DNA of 64,000 nucleotides from Steromphala cineraria (Eukaryota > Mollusca > Gastropoda > Trochida > Trochidae), in the NCBI GenBank assembly GCA_916613615.1, contig OU744725.1, forward strand, positions 68,040,754 through 68,104,753, read 5' to 3'. Positions 31,625 to 43,500 of the stretch are shown one piece after another. Position 1 is the first letter of the stretch. Every line of letters starts with the position of its first letter. Position numbers and translations under genes: made by a program. The notes under the pieces are model-generated. The model saw only the letters and a list, made by a program, of their open reading frames with translations. It had not been told where the DNA came from and searched no databases.

Positions 31625-33118
31625 CCTCAAACAAGCCGACCCTTTGAGGGACTACTATAAAGACTAGGACTTCAAGAGAACAGTAAACACTGGTTATCAA
31701 GGGCAGACTGCTCCTACATTGTACTCCTCCTGTATTGTGTGGGGTAGAAGAGCGTTATCAATATGCTCATTGTTGTACATCACTCGACACTGACAACCAC
31801 ATGTTTGTCACACCCTCCCCCGTATACACTAGCCTCAGACTAAACCTCTACCGGGTGAATTCAGGCGTTACATAGTTATATTACCCATAAGGGAGGACGG
31901 ACACAGGGTAGTATTTTTCCTGTAAGACCCTAGGGAGTTACACCTTTAGCTGTATTTTGATTAGTTGTTGTGAACAGAGATCAGGGAGAGATTCAATTTT
32001 TCATCCAGAATCACTTCGGTTGACTATTTTAGAGAAACCCTGAAAGTCTACAGTTTGGTCCATGGCCTTTAAGGTCCTTAAACCTCTTGTAAGAACCTTG
32101 TAAGAAGTGGAAGGGATTGAATTTTGTATTTTTATGGCAAAAGACAAACACCCTATGTTATAAGAGTTCCTAGATAGATTTCTTTTCCCTATCTTCTACA
32201 TCGTAAACTGCAATAGGTATTTCCTGGAAAATCTTGTTCTGAGTTGAAACAAGTGTCGCACTTCTTTAATAGAGTATATCTCTGTATCCTGCTGATACTA
32301 TCAAATTAGTCCTATTCAGTTGTAAATATATATCTCTTAAAGCCTTAAAAAGTTCTTGAAAGTAAATGGGAAATTTAATGATATACACAACACTGATACT
32401 GCATCAAAATAGATACAGTAAGTCCATTGTGCTGTATTAGCCAACTGTGTCCAAAAAGACGCAAGCCATGCATGCACACTATAAAACAGGTAGAAACATA
32501 ATAAGATGCTCGCAACATATACTGCATACAGTGTGTAAGATATTTCTAATACAGAGCTGAATATTTCATTGAGATTGGATGGTTTTCAAACCAATTGAAA
32601 AATACATCACAAAGATATATCCTTGACATAATAGAGTAACCGCTTTTGAAAGAAATATTGTGTTGTGACCATTGAAAATATTCTTCCATTAATATTTGAG
32701 AATTTGTATCTTTGATATTTGGAATTGTGTTTTAAAAACTCTCAAAAGTTCAGATGAAAACTGCAGACATAAATCCATGGCTATTTACGGTTTCAAAACA
32801 ACTACATCACAAAAGTAGAAAAACAAATTTCTTCAAGGACAAAAAATATATCTGAGAAATATTATCAATAAAGACTATCAAATAGAAAGAAAATTCTATA
32901 TAAGGTGAAAACTTTATCCATATTTATCTTTCTAACTTATCAAAAAGAAAAGTAACGTAAATTTTGAGACTACTAGAATTGATAACGGACAATTCAAAGA
33001 AGACTGGATGAAAGAACACAAATTTTGAAGTAATGCACAAGAATGCTTACATTGATGACAGAATAGTAATGATACATTTTGTATATCCTTTTATTATTCA
33101 ATTTTACATAAATAATCT
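31625..33118. other. AT-rich non-coding interval
   Basis: The first part repeats 31125-31250 (CTCAAACAAGCCGACCCTTTG), interrupted from it by the hAT-like MITE region. The rest shows no gene, RNA or clear repeat. Confidence 0.45.
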
Positions 33119-33483
33119 TTAAAGGGGCAGTAGCACGTTTTTAGGGGGAATATAAGGTGTTGTCAGGAAAATGAAAATTAATGGTTCCAATTGAAAGACA
33201 ATGTATTTAAACTAAATGGAGCAGTAATAATTCAAATATATATTGTAAAGTTTAGCCATGCGATTCCTTTTTCTTACTCAAAATGAATTAAAGGTGTTCA
33301 CACAAAAATGGCCGCCAATGGATTTCATGTGAATCTTCAAACTTTGTCCTCTGACTATGGATGATTGACTTGTTTAATGAGATTTTTGACACTATCAATA
33401 TAATACATTTAACATTAACTTACAATTATCAGTGAAAATTTTAAAATATAAAGTTATCAAAAAACGTGCTACTGCCCCTTTAA
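33119..33483. mobile_element. TTAA-flanked MITE, copy 3
   Basis: A 365-bp copy with intact inverted ends TTAAAGGGGCAGTAGCACG and CGTGCTACTGCCCCTTTAA. Confidence 0.92.
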
Positions 33484-35201
33484 GGACATCTGAAATATGA
33501 TCATCTTTAAGAGACAGAGAAATTCATAACTCAATATTCAAACTAACATGTGTCTCACTCAAACACTTTAAAGATTTATTAAAATTCATACAAGATAAAT
33601 GGAAATTTAGTATTAGAGACTTTTCTTGAAATCATAAGCCTGCTCATCACTTAATAAAGACTTAAATACCCAGTAATCCATCATTACATAAATCTAAAGC
33701 TATTGTCTAGTGACATTATTTACACTACACCCAAGAAAGGGAAATACTTTAAATTCCACAGAAGCTGTTCTGCATCAGTAAACAGGGTCATTATATTCTC
33801 TTGAGCAAAATCAAAACAAAGCATAACGTCCTTTGGATGAATTTCGTTGATCAAAAATTAATTGATAAATTACTATTTCAATTGATGGAGTTAAGTTAAC
33901 CCTTCAGGAAGTGTTTTTGCTATTAGAGATTAAGAGGATTATTATACAAATATTCATTTATACCTAGGACAAAAGAAGGTTGTAGCCATAATTGACATAA
34001 ACTTTGCAAACTTTTGAAAAACCACATAAACTTAACAGAAAAATTTGTCTCACTAACATGTACGTCTTATTGATTTTACTCACATGGTTTTCACAAATTT
34101 GGTGAGAGATGAATGCCTCTTAAAATCACCCCTATCAAAATCTGTATAATTTTTACAAAATCTCACAAACACTTTCAATGAATATGCTGTAATGGAAGTC
34201 TTATCCTCTTCTACTACATACCTGAAATTTGAACAGGTAAATATACACTAAAATGTAAATCATTTGATACAATACACAAGCATCTTACATTTTCATTATC
34301 TCAACACCACTCCTAACAAACATCTCTACTTCATAACAAATCACTACAACCAAAGAAAGGCTGCTTATTCTGGAGAAGATAAAAGATGTACGAAAGCAAC
34401 AATTAATCTCCGGTGCTGAGTACATGTATAGTTGTAGAGTCAGATAGTTGTGGCAAAGGTGTCCCATCTACATAGTTGGGCTGTGTATCTTTCATCATAA
34501 ATCATCTACACTTGCTTCAAGTCTCTATTAAAACAAAGATAGAGAAAGGCAGAGGACATCGGCCATTTTACACAGCGGATGAAAAAATGAATTATCAAAT
34601 ATTTTGGAGTTTTCTAACGATGTAAAGTCAATGCCCCTTTGAAATCACAAAAAAAGGTTTGAAATGCCTATTGTCAAAGACATCATAACATATTTTATTT
34701 TAAGATGTGTTTAAAAATCTTAATATACTTGACATCAGATATTAAATTTGTTTTTTTCTACACAAACTCACCATGTCTAAATGATCATTGCATTAGCTTA
34801 TAGAAAACCAACATGAAGGTCAGCTGAAAAAAATAATTAGGAGACTGTTGAGAGTCTAGCAGTCTCATGGTAAGAAGATGGAGGAATGTAGAGATGACAA
34901 GTCCATCATGCCGCCCGCCCCAAGTCAGCTTTCTTAACATGGGTCCCGGCATGGGATAATCTCTGTATCATCATCTTTATGCTGTTATGCATTTATCTCA
35001 CCCCTGGCTACATATCATAGCGGTGAATAAGTATTTTATGTCCTGGGCGGATGAGAAACAATCAGTTCTTGCTTCTCTCATGTATCTACCCATCATAACA
35101 GACACATATCTTTGTGTGAACGAAGCAGGTTTATTACACTACAATCATTGTTGTTTCAAGTGGTCACATTCATATAGATTTTTAAGCGGTCACTATCATG
35201 T
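33484..35201. other. AT-rich non-coding interval
   Basis: No gene recognised. The short minus-strand frame at 34285-34467 and the plus-strand frame at 34987-35205 have no coding features. A GC-richer patch CATGCCGCCCGCCCCAAG at 34907-34924 is isolated. Confidence 0.45.
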
Positions 35202-35565
35202 TTAAAGGGGCAGTAGCATGTTTTTAGGGGGAGTATAAGGTGATGTCAGGAAAATGAAAATTAATTGTTCCAATTGAAAGACAATGTATTTAAACTAAAT
35301 GGAGCAGTAATAATTCAAAGATATAACGTAAAGTTTAGCCATGCGATTCTTTTTTCTTACACAAAATGAATTAAAGGTGTTCACATAAAATGGCCGCCAA
35401 TGGATTTTATGAGAATCTTCATAATTTGTCCTCTGACTATGGATGATTGGCTTGTGTAATAAGATTTTTGACACTGTGAAAATAATACATTTAGCTTTAA
35501 CTTACAATTATCAGTGAATATTTCAAAATATAAAATTATAAAAAAACGTGCTACTGCCCCTTTAA
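35202..35565. mobile_element. TTAA-flanked MITE, copy 4
   Basis: A 364-bp copy. The left end reads TTAAAGGGGCAGTAGCATG (one change) and the right end CGTGCTACTGCCCCTTTAA. Confidence 0.92.
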
Positions 35566-36108
35566 GTGTGGCAATTGTTACAGTTTTTATGGGCTTTTTA
35601 GTTTTCATTTACTTTTAAAATTGGATTTTTTTTTACATTTTTAGGTAGTTCCTGTTACATTTTTTTTATATCATTTTCATTTTCAACTGGGTCTTAAGTT
35701 ATCATTTATTCTAATGTCTGTCAATGTCAAGATATAATCATTCAAGTTTAAGTTATATTTTTTGTTTGATAGTTTGTTGAAGATCGTTTGTCATGTTTTG
35801 TTATGCAAAGCAAATAGGAAAATTATCCAGAAATATCTGTCAAGATAGAATAAGAATAAGAATAAGAATAAGAATTTTTTATTGTACTAAGACACCCAAA
35901 TGGGCAGGGTACAACATACATAGTAGCATATGCAAATATAAAGTATGTGATAAAAGTGATTTACATGAGTAGAACATGACATGTAATATATACATGGCAT
36001 ATAATATATATATATATGGCATACGAAAACAAAAAAGTGTATGTAATGATGATGCATCTAGGCAGAAGATAAGATAAATTTGTGATAAGTACATGTAACA
36101 GCATATTA

Positions 36109-36342
36109 TTAAGTAGCTGTTCTTTTCTCGAACATTTCGAATATTGTTTTTGCAATAATTTGTGCAGAGTTATCTAAAGGATTTAAAATTCGAGAGAGCG
36201 CTTCTATTTCATTTTCGTTGGTGGTACAGCTTGTCATACCAATGCTATGGAAAAGAGTTTGCCTTTCTGCTGCGTATAATGGACATTGCAGGAGGAAGTG
36301 TTTCTCATCCTCCACTTCCTGTTGGCATATTTGGCAAATTCT
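36109..36342 (-). pseudogene. LINE C-terminal Cys/His segment, cut off by an insertion
   Basis: The minus-strand peptide RICQICQQEVEDEKHFLLQC has C-x2-C-x8-H-x4-C spacing, a zinc-knuckle-like end found in many LINE ORF2 proteins directly after a GxPxNER block. Here that block is split: GTPANE ends the RT frame at 36506, and ANER appears again beside this segment because the target site was duplicated. The C end is EMFEKRTAT. Confidence 0.75.
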
Positions 36343-36352
36343 CTCATTTGCT

Positions 36353-36508
36353 AGTCTTATGCACAGACCCTTGAGCATATAATTCACCCCATGGAAGCAA
36401 GTCTAGATCTGGACTGCTCTGAAATCTCCATTTGTCTGAGGCTCCTTTTAAAAATTTAATAAAATAAGATTTTTACTAAAAAAAATTCAGAGACTAAATA
36501 TAAGTCTA
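36353..36508. mobile_element. 156-bp insertion in the LINE with 10-bp target duplication
   Basis: Flanked by the direct repeat CTCATTTGCT at 36343-36352 and 36509-36518. The insert starts AGTCTTATGCACAGACCC and ends TTCAGAGACTAAATATAAGTCTA. The ends are partly inverted (AGTCTTAT/ATAAGTCT). It has no coding capacity. Removing it restores a continuous RT-to-zinc-knuckle frame, which shows that it arrived after the LINE. Confidence 0.75.
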
Positions 36509-38245
36509 CTCATTTGCTGGCGTGCCTCTGTACCGGCCCCGTTCTATTTCTAGGGTGTGGCTGCTAAGGCGTAGTTTTGTCAAAGAGGTCTTGTGTTTGG
36601 TGTATTTGACTGCGGAGAGATATGCTTTTAGCTGAAAGTTATCCTCTATGAGTCCCAGAGTACGTAATTTGTGTCTTGTGTTCGAATGTAGCTGGTCTGT
36701 CTCGATAAGGAATATTTTCTTGAATTCATCTTGAAGAGCTTGTATAAAGTGCGGGGTTGTGATGTTGGTGGTCTCCAAGCCAGGGTGGAGAAAGGTTTTG
36801 ATATGCAGAATAGAAGATGTCCAGGAGAATTTGTTGTTAGAAGAATTGGCAAGTAGTAAGTCATCTTTATATGCAGCATATAGTAGCCTATCACTATCTA
36901 ATTGTACAAGGCGTTGATAATATTTGTACATGGACGAGTAGATCCATAGTGAGAGTGGATATAGACCTAACTCACCGAGGCAACCGATGTTGCTGGTCTT
37001 TCTCGGCACACCCAGAATCTGCTTGGATATTTTGACAGATATTTCGTTACACAGTAGTTTGGGCCAGTTGTGAAAGAGATCTTTTGGGTGTTTGACAAGG
37101 GACGATCCCCAAATGTCGGCTCCATAGGTAGCGATGGGAACTATAAGAGCATGGTAAAGGCGTAGTAGGACATCAGTAGGAAGCTGAGAAGTAGATTTCA
37201 TGGAGGCTTTAATCTTGTACCATGCCCTCATTGCTTTTCCCCTTAGTGTAACAATAGCAGTTTTAAAGGATCCTGTGTTTAGAAATACAACTCCAAGATA
37301 GGTGTAAGAAGTGGTAATGTCAATGTTTTGGTTGTTTATGTAGAATTTGTGATTCACATCCTGATTTGGGCTGCCAAAGATAAGGATCTTAGTTTTGGAG
37401 AGGTTGACTTTTAGTTTCCAATGATGCATGAAAAGTGCCAGGTTGTTGAGGCTGTTTTGAAGTCCTTTAGCAGTACATGAGAAGAGAACGAGATCGTCTG
37501 CAAAGAGGAGGTGAGTTAGAGGATGGTCATCTAGCAAGGGAGCGTTGGTGTTATAATCGGAAAGATAGTCTTTCAAATCATTCAGGTAGACATTGAACAA
37601 GGTGGGACTGCACACACATCCTTGTTTAACTCCTATTTCTGATTGAATTGCAGAGCTGGCTCCGTTTTGGGTTTTTATGGTGTAAGAGACATCAGAATAC
37701 ATGTTGCATAGCAAGTTGTAGATTTTACCATTGATGTTGTGGTTGAGTAATTTGTATTTTAAGCCTGTTCTCCAAACAGTATCAAATGCCTTAGAGAAGT
37801 CCACAAAGCAGCTGTATAGTTTCTTCTTTGACTTCTTAAACTTTTGAATGAGAGTCCTTAAAATAAATATATTGTCAGATGTTCGGAAATTTGTTCTGAA
37901 GCCCGCCTGCCCTGGATCAAGTAGTTTGGATGATTCCATATGTCTAACAATACGATTGTTGATGATGGATAGAAGCAATTTGGAGATGCAGCTACCTAAA
38001 GCAATTCCTCTGTAGTTATTCACATCATCTGGGTCCCCCTTCTTGTATATAGGTGTGATGTAGGACTCTCGCCACTGTGATGGGAAAATACCACAATCTA
38101 ATATCATATTGAACAATTTCAGGTAGTGATCTGTAAATATATATGATGATTCACGAATCATTTCATTTAACACTTGGTCTGGGCCTCCTGATTTCCCAAG
38201 TTTGAGTTTTTTTTGAAAGATATGTATTTGAAAAGGTGTAAACAT
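36506..38245 (-). CDS. LINE reverse transcriptase, 579 codons open
   Basis: The protein would copy element RNA into DNA at a nicked target. RT motifs in order are LKLGKSGGPDQ (residues 14-24), PIYKKGDPDDVNNYRGIAL (65-83), PGQAGFR (111-117), FVDFSKAFDTVW (148-159; first catalytic Asp 149), GVKQGCVCSPTLFN (205-218), the catalytic FADD box (248-251), then KLKVNLSKTKILIFG and YTYLGV. A thumb and connector follow to ERGRYRGTPANE. The frame begins at the 5' truncation point, so the ATG is not a natural start. The stop at the 3' end is created by an insertion; the original frame went on into the Cys/His segment at 36109-36342. Confidence 0.88.
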   Translation of the reverse strand: MFTPFQIHIFQKKLKLGKSGGPDQVLNEMIRESSYIFTDHYLKLFNMILDCGIFPSQWRESYITPIYKKGDPDDVNNYRGIALGSCISKLLLSIINNRIVRHMESSKLLDPGQAGFRTNFRTSDNIFILRTLIQKFKKSKKKLYSCFVDFSKAFDTVWRTGLKYKLLNHNINGKIYNLLCNMYSDVSYTIKTQNGASSAIQSEIGVKQGCVCSPTLFNVYLNDLKDYLSDYNTNAPLLDDHPLTHLLFADDLVLFSCTAKGLQNSLNNLALFMHHWKLKVNLSKTKILIFGSPNQDVNHKFYINNQNIDITTSYTYLGVVFLNTGSFKTAIVTLRGKAMRAWYKIKASMKSTSQLPTDVLLRLYHALIVPIATYGADIWGSSLVKHPKDLFHNWPKLLCNEISVKISKQILGVPRKTSNIGCLGELGLYPLSLWIYSSMYKYYQRLVQLDSDRLLYAAYKDDLLLANSSNNKFSWTSSILHIKTFLHPGLETTNITTPHFIQALQDEFKKIFLIETDQLHSNTRHKLRTLGLIEDNFQLKAYLSAVKYTKHKTSLTKLRLSSHTLEIERGRYRGTPANE

Positions 38246-38838
38246 CTATTTAAAGAAGCTACTGTCTGTGACCCTTGAAAATATTTGTAACCTAGCCATG
38301 TTAAATCATTCCTTTACAATCCAAAATATTTTATCTCAAGGATCTTTTCATTTATTCGGCATCAGATATTTGATCAAGGTGTAACCCTATAGAAAGAATT
38401 TCCAGTTTGTCGTTAAGAACCCTAGACCATACACATAGGGGCACTTAGCTCTCTGTTATCTACATTAGGTATGTACTGGACACACAAGGATATTTTGTAT
38501 CCATTCAAGTAAAATATGGCACCTCATGTTATTCACAAGAGGATCTGGTGGCTGGAAGTCTGTTATCACATGGTGACATGTCGTAAATTACATCTCTATA
38601 GAGAAATACCTATCATTCTTTATAGTTCAAATAAACATTAGTTGTGAATGACAAATTGTAGCACAGTTTATCACTTATGTATTCTATTCTTATCAGTGAC
38701 TTTCAACATCAGATCACATTTTTCCTTTCCTTGTCAATGTTTACATAGTTGATGCTTAAAAACTTATACAAAATATGAACGCCTTAAAGGAAAAATTTCA
38801 ATGTCCTAACTTTATAATTTGTTTTTTGTTTTCAAGAT
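38246..38838. other. Non-coding interval between LINE and MITE copy 5
   Basis: AT-rich sequence; nothing recognised on either strand. Confidence 0.5.
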
Positions 38839-39202
38839 TTAAAGGGGCAGTAGCACGTTTTTAGGGGGAATAAAAGGTGATGTCAGGAAAATGAAAATAA
38901 ATGGTTCCAGTTTAAAGACAATGTATTGAAACTAAATTGAGCAGTAATAATTCAAACATATAACATAAAGTTTAGCCATGCGATTCATTTTTCTTACACA
39001 AAATGAATTAAAGGTGTTCACAAAAAATGGCCGCCAATGGATTATATGTGAATCTTCATACTTTGACCTCTGACTATGGATGATTGGCTTTTGTAATGAG
39101 ATTGTTGACACTGTCAATATAATACATTTAGCATTAACTTACAATTATCAGTAACATATTTGAAATACAAAATTATCAAAAAAAGTGCTACTGCCCCTTT
39201 AA
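38839..39202. mobile_element. TTAA-flanked MITE, copy 5
   Basis: A 364-bp copy with ends TTAAAGGGGCAGTAGCACG and AGTGCTACTGCCCCTTTAA. Confidence 0.92.
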
Positions 39203-39345
39203 GGCTTGTTTAAATTTTAGCGTTTGCAGCCTCAATGAAAACAGGATAATATTTATGTGGCTTTTGGAACAGGTTGACATCATTTATATATCATCACAAA
39301 TGGAACACTTGTTTGTTTCCATGGAAACACAAATATCATTTTTCT
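39203..39345. repeat. Diverged direct repeat of 40520-40675
   Basis: TTAAATTTTAGCGTTTGCAG through CATGGAAACACAAATATCAT matches 40520-40675 (TTAAATTTTAGGCTTCACAG through CATGGAAACACAAATATCAT) with small differences. It is a local duplication of non-coding sequence. Confidence 0.8.
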
Positions 39346-39616
39346 ATCAGTATTCTATGAGCAGAAAATCAGAGCCAAATTCCATAATATGAACAAAGTC
39401 CCTTCATCTCTCAAACTTACATGTCCTTTCCGATAAAAATGGTTGCCTTAATCATTTGATGAAAGGAAATTAAACTGTACCTTTATTATCACCTATGTTC
39501 TTGGATTGTAAATTGTGCATGCATATGAAACTTTGACGTACATTGTATTTGTAATTTGTAAGTATCTTATAACAATGACAAAGATGCATATCACATACTA
39601 TATGACAAATATAACT

Positions 39617-39850
39617 TTAAAGGGGTCTCCAACTTCTAATTTTTAACTTTCAGTGTTTTATTAGCGAGGCCCCGAGAGGGTCGGAGAGGGCCTCGCTAAT
39701 AAAACACTAGATGTTAAAAATTAGAAGTTGGAGACCCCCTTTATTTTTTTAACTTCCAGTGTTTTATTAGCGAGGCCCCGAGAGGGTCGGAGAGGGCCTC
39801 ACTAATATAACACTGGAAGTTAAAAATTAGAAGTTGGAGACCCCCTTTAA
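39617..39850. mobile_element. Double-hairpin TTAA element
   Basis: Outer ends TTAAAGGGGTCTCCAACTTC and the inverted GAAGTTGGAGACCCCCTTTAA sit in TTAA. Inside are two palindromes in tandem, each with arm GTTTTATTAGCGAGGCCC, centre GAGAGGGTCGGAG and opposite arm GGGCCTCGCTAATA. The second palindrome lacks the outermost arm sequence on its left. This gives two strong adjacent hairpins of about 110 and 100 bp. Confidence 0.85.
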
Positions 39851-41640
39851 GAATCAGTCATTCAATCAGTACTCTTTTCATGAATTGATAGATACTTGTT
39901 AGATAGATACAATACACCTGTTTCACGAATCAATGTTAATAATTGATTATTTTGATCACTTAATACCAGATTATAATTTGACATCAAATACATCCCTTTT
40001 TGCAATTGATATTCTGGTATTATATATCCCTCGGAATATAAACATTGTTCTGGTCTAACAGAATGCTTAACTAAATTTGTCATGAACCAATGCAGCTTTC
40101 AACAAGTTTGTGTGGTCAAAACTACACTAGCAGTTGAATAGAAAGGGGAACAAAACTGTTTGAGTCATTGCATTGGTGTAGTATATTTTCAAGTTCACTA
40201 GGATTCACATGTCACAACTTCTGTTTCCTTGCAAATCTTAGTTGTGCTGGTTTTATCAATGATGATTTTAAATGTCAACGACATCATATAAACATTTGAG
40301 TTACTTATCCCTACCTTTTCCCAAAACAATCTGTATAAAAAGGAAGTTCTCTAAATACAAAACAAGAGGCATTTTAGAAATTGGAATCGCAATAATGTAG
40401 AGGAATATAAATATATGGAAGACAACTTCTTTGTTTACAAACATTTCATGATGCTTGTTATTGAAAGCCTAAACCATTTCAATGTCCAAACATTATCATT
40501 TGTTTATTTGTTGAGACTAAAGGTTTGGTTAAATTTTAGGCTTCACAGCCTTGATAAAATAGGATAATATTTTATGTGGCTTTCGGAACAGGTGGACATC
40601 ATAAATATCACAAATGGAACACTTGTTTATTTCCATGGAAACACAAATATCATGTTTTCTATCAGTATTCCACACACAGGTGACAAAGCTTAGCAGCCAT
40701 ATGACAAACATAGCTTGTTACAAACATCACATGTGGTGGCACACATTTTCCTCATCATTAGAGTTCAGAATATTCCGTAAATGTGGTTCAAATCATAGTA
40801 CATTCCATTCAACGGCTACACAAATTTAAATATTCAAACGTGATGTCAAGATGTTAAATAATTGTCAATTTTTTTTGCATGATTCATTTTTCACATCATG
40901 ATGATAACATAATAATGCGTACAAGATTCATAATAATTTGTTCTTAATAATGTAATAGAAAAAGAGATTAAAGAAAAAGTGAAACAATAATGTTTTTCAA
41001 AGAAATTCATGAAAACGGCACTTAACATGATTTTGACAGAAAAAGAAAGATTGATTAATGCAATAATAAATTGTTTGAAATGTCACTGACAATTATCAGT
41101 TTTGGTGAGGAAAGAGAAACAACTGTTTCTAGGCAACAGTTATAATTATTTTTACATAAATGTGACTTGGTAAAGTGTATATATCAATTATCATACAGGT
41201 AATTATTATTATTATAATGTTGAATGTTACACAAAGTTCCAAAATCTTATCATTAATATAAAGTGCCATGAATCATGATATTTATTCTATATCGCAGATC
41301 TTACTCTATTTGAAACAAAATAATTACACACATCAAGGATGGAACATCTTTAAACATAAAGTTAAAATGTGTTACAAATGTTATCAATGTTACATAACAT
41401 GTATAAAATGAAGCTCACTCTAATTTGCAAGTTTGAGAAAGAAACAATACACTTTCCTAGTTGTCATAGAAAACCAAACTTTGAGACATCAGATGGGAGG
41501 AAAAGGGGGGCACATGCCCAAAACTGATGAAGATACGCCAAAGCACATCTGTACATATTTCAAAACATTCGAGAATCGTCGCAGTTACCTGACGGATATT
41601 TCAAATATGACAACTTATGAAGATCAGCCACCTACCGTTT
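39851..41640. other. AT-rich non-coding interval
   Basis: Apart from the local repeats listed, no gene was recognised. The plus-strand frame 41433-41654 shows no family similarity that I recognise. Confidence 0.45.
40520..40675. repeat. Diverged direct repeat of 39203-39345
   Basis: Second copy of the local repeat. The segment just before it (40367-40436) also repeats 27636-27707, so this interval is a patchwork of duplicated non-coding pieces. Confidence 0.8.
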
Positions 41641-41649
41641 TTAAGTTGA

Positions 41650-41960
41650 TTTAATCCATTCCCGCGTAAATGTGCCCTACCAAGCTCCATGACTGAGTTA
41701 TCCGCACACCGTATCAGTTGACACAGGTATCCATACCGCGTCCAGATAGACTATGCTTGAAATTACCGCACTCAGCCGTCTAGTTTACCTGTCGGTCGGT
41801 CGTTTCGACCTCGTGCTTGTGATTTTTCTACCTCCAGACACAAGAGAGTTCCACAACAAACCCGCTAGACTTGCTAGGGCTGCGTGGGAATTTCGGGTAT
41901 AACGAATGTTCGGATTTTCATATCGATAAAGACTGAATTGATCCGATTTTTAAGAGTTTT
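41650..41960 (-). promoter_or_regulatory. Possible WDCP promoter and 5' UTR exon
   Basis: A patch richer in CpG than its surroundings (CATTCCCGCG, CATACCGCGTCC, TCGGTCGGTCGTTTCGACCTCG, GCTGCGTGGG). On the minus strand CGACCGACCGACAG|GTAAACTAG at 41789/41788 would serve as a donor for a non-coding first exon. Nothing else links it to WDCP except that an upstream exon is required and that no other gene starts nearby. Could equally be unrelated. Confidence 0.25.
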
Positions 41961-43317
41961 TGATTATACGCTGTGTGGCGAGAGACTGATATACTACAAT
42001 TCTGATTATTATTCAGGCCTTTTTTTCTACAAATTGACTGTTTAATTTATAAGAGAGAAGTAGCGAAACATGTCGACAGTTTGACATGGTTGTTGCTCTT
42101 TTTTCAAAATATGTTTTGATCGATTTCTCAGTTCTCAGTTTCTTGTGATAACGTAAATAAACCTCAATCATTTTGTACTTGTTCATAATGAAGTGAATTC
42201 TTTTTCTCAAAGAAATCATGTGATTCCTGTAGAGATAGAACTACTGCAAAAGATCAAAGATCAAACAAGAACTCCAAGGACACCGGGTTCTTAGAGAATT
42301 GAAAATAACCCACTCATTTAATAGTGTCAAAACACAACAAAATTGACTAATTATAGTTTTATTCTCTTTATTTGTTTAACCGAACCAATGAGTGTTCGCA
42401 ACCTTGAATTTGATAAATAAAAGTTTGTTATTATTAGTACAAATCCTATTTGGAAACCTGTCTACGAGCTCACTGCTCGATTTGTCTACGACTCCACCGG
42501 ATTTTGTGTCTACGAGCTGGTTTTCTCTACGACTTTACCGCATCCCCTGCAAACAAGATATCGATATCGAATTCAAATTATGTTTTCCAATGAATTTGAA
42601 TCAAAGTTATAATGCTGTATTCTATTAAATAAAACGTATGTACATTATGTTGTTGTTTTCGTTTATATGTGTGATTTATATACTTGTCTTGTTTCGTATA
42701 CCAAAAAAAGTCTTGTTTAATATAAATTGTCATTTTCAGGTCAAATCGTCTGTTTCGGTATCAACGGCCATCGGCCCATGTACAAATATATACGTAAATT
42801 AGCGGAATCACACATTAAGGGTTGTCTTTCTTTTAACAAATTTAAAATAAACAACATAAACAAACTTGTTATATCAAAATTATCATGATACACATAAATT
42901 TATGATTTCTTACAAAGTGAATCACATGTCAACGATTCCTGTTATTCATATACCTGCTTCCATGTTATAATCTACCCTACCACTTCAAATTGAAATGCTT
43001 ATTTACCATCACCTTTTTTCAGTATCCCAAAATAACCTTTTGAAATTAAAGTTTTAAATTGAAAACTGTAAAATTAAAATGTAAATATTCGTCTTGACAC
43101 TGTTCACATCATGTATTGAGATCTTCTGCTCATAAGAAACTGGTTGTGTGAGTGACACGACAGTTCAGTTTGAACATCTCCCCTTGAGTCAACTTGAGCA
43201 AGTAAAGGGTACACATACATACAGGTGTGACAAGTTTTCTGTACATGTACAGGTTCAATGCAATAGGTATGTACTTGTACAGATAATACTCTCGAAAACT
43301 CTTTAGATATCCAGGGC
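41961..43317. other. AT-rich intergenic sequence
   Basis: At 42460-42540 a short motif (G)TCTACGA(G/C) occurs four times at 17-24 bp spacing. No gene or RNA recognised. Confidence 0.4.
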
Positions 43318-43453
43318 CAGGGGCGGATCCAGGATTTCCGTTTGGGGAGGGTGCGCCCATTGAGTGTCGCAAGCGCACATTTTGAAATTATTTTTAAAAA
43401 TCTATATTTGGAACTCTCTTGGAAGGGGGAAACACCCCCGCAACACTACCCCC

Positions 43454-43500
<47 letters not shown>

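Larger units (their letters stand above)
35849..38245 (-). mobile_element. 5'-truncated non-LTR retrotransposon (LINE)
   Basis: Minus-strand LINE remnant. It comprises the RT reading frame, then a C-terminal Cys/His segment, a 3' UTR, and a terminal simple repeat reading (ATTCTT)n on the minus strand (plus-strand AATAAGAATAAGAATAAG at 35849-35880). The endonuclease and ORF1 are absent, as expected for 5' truncation during target-primed reverse transcription. An AT-rich TATATATATATATATGGCAT stretch lies in the 3' UTR. The RT frame is uninterrupted, so the insertion is fairly young, but a later 156-bp insertion splits its C terminus. The clade is not assigned. Confidence 0.88.

Noticed and set aside
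34907..34960. Start-codon exon of WDCP (minus strand ATG near 34938)
   Set aside because: The peptide after the ATG does not match the expected N terminus and no donor in the needed phase follows.
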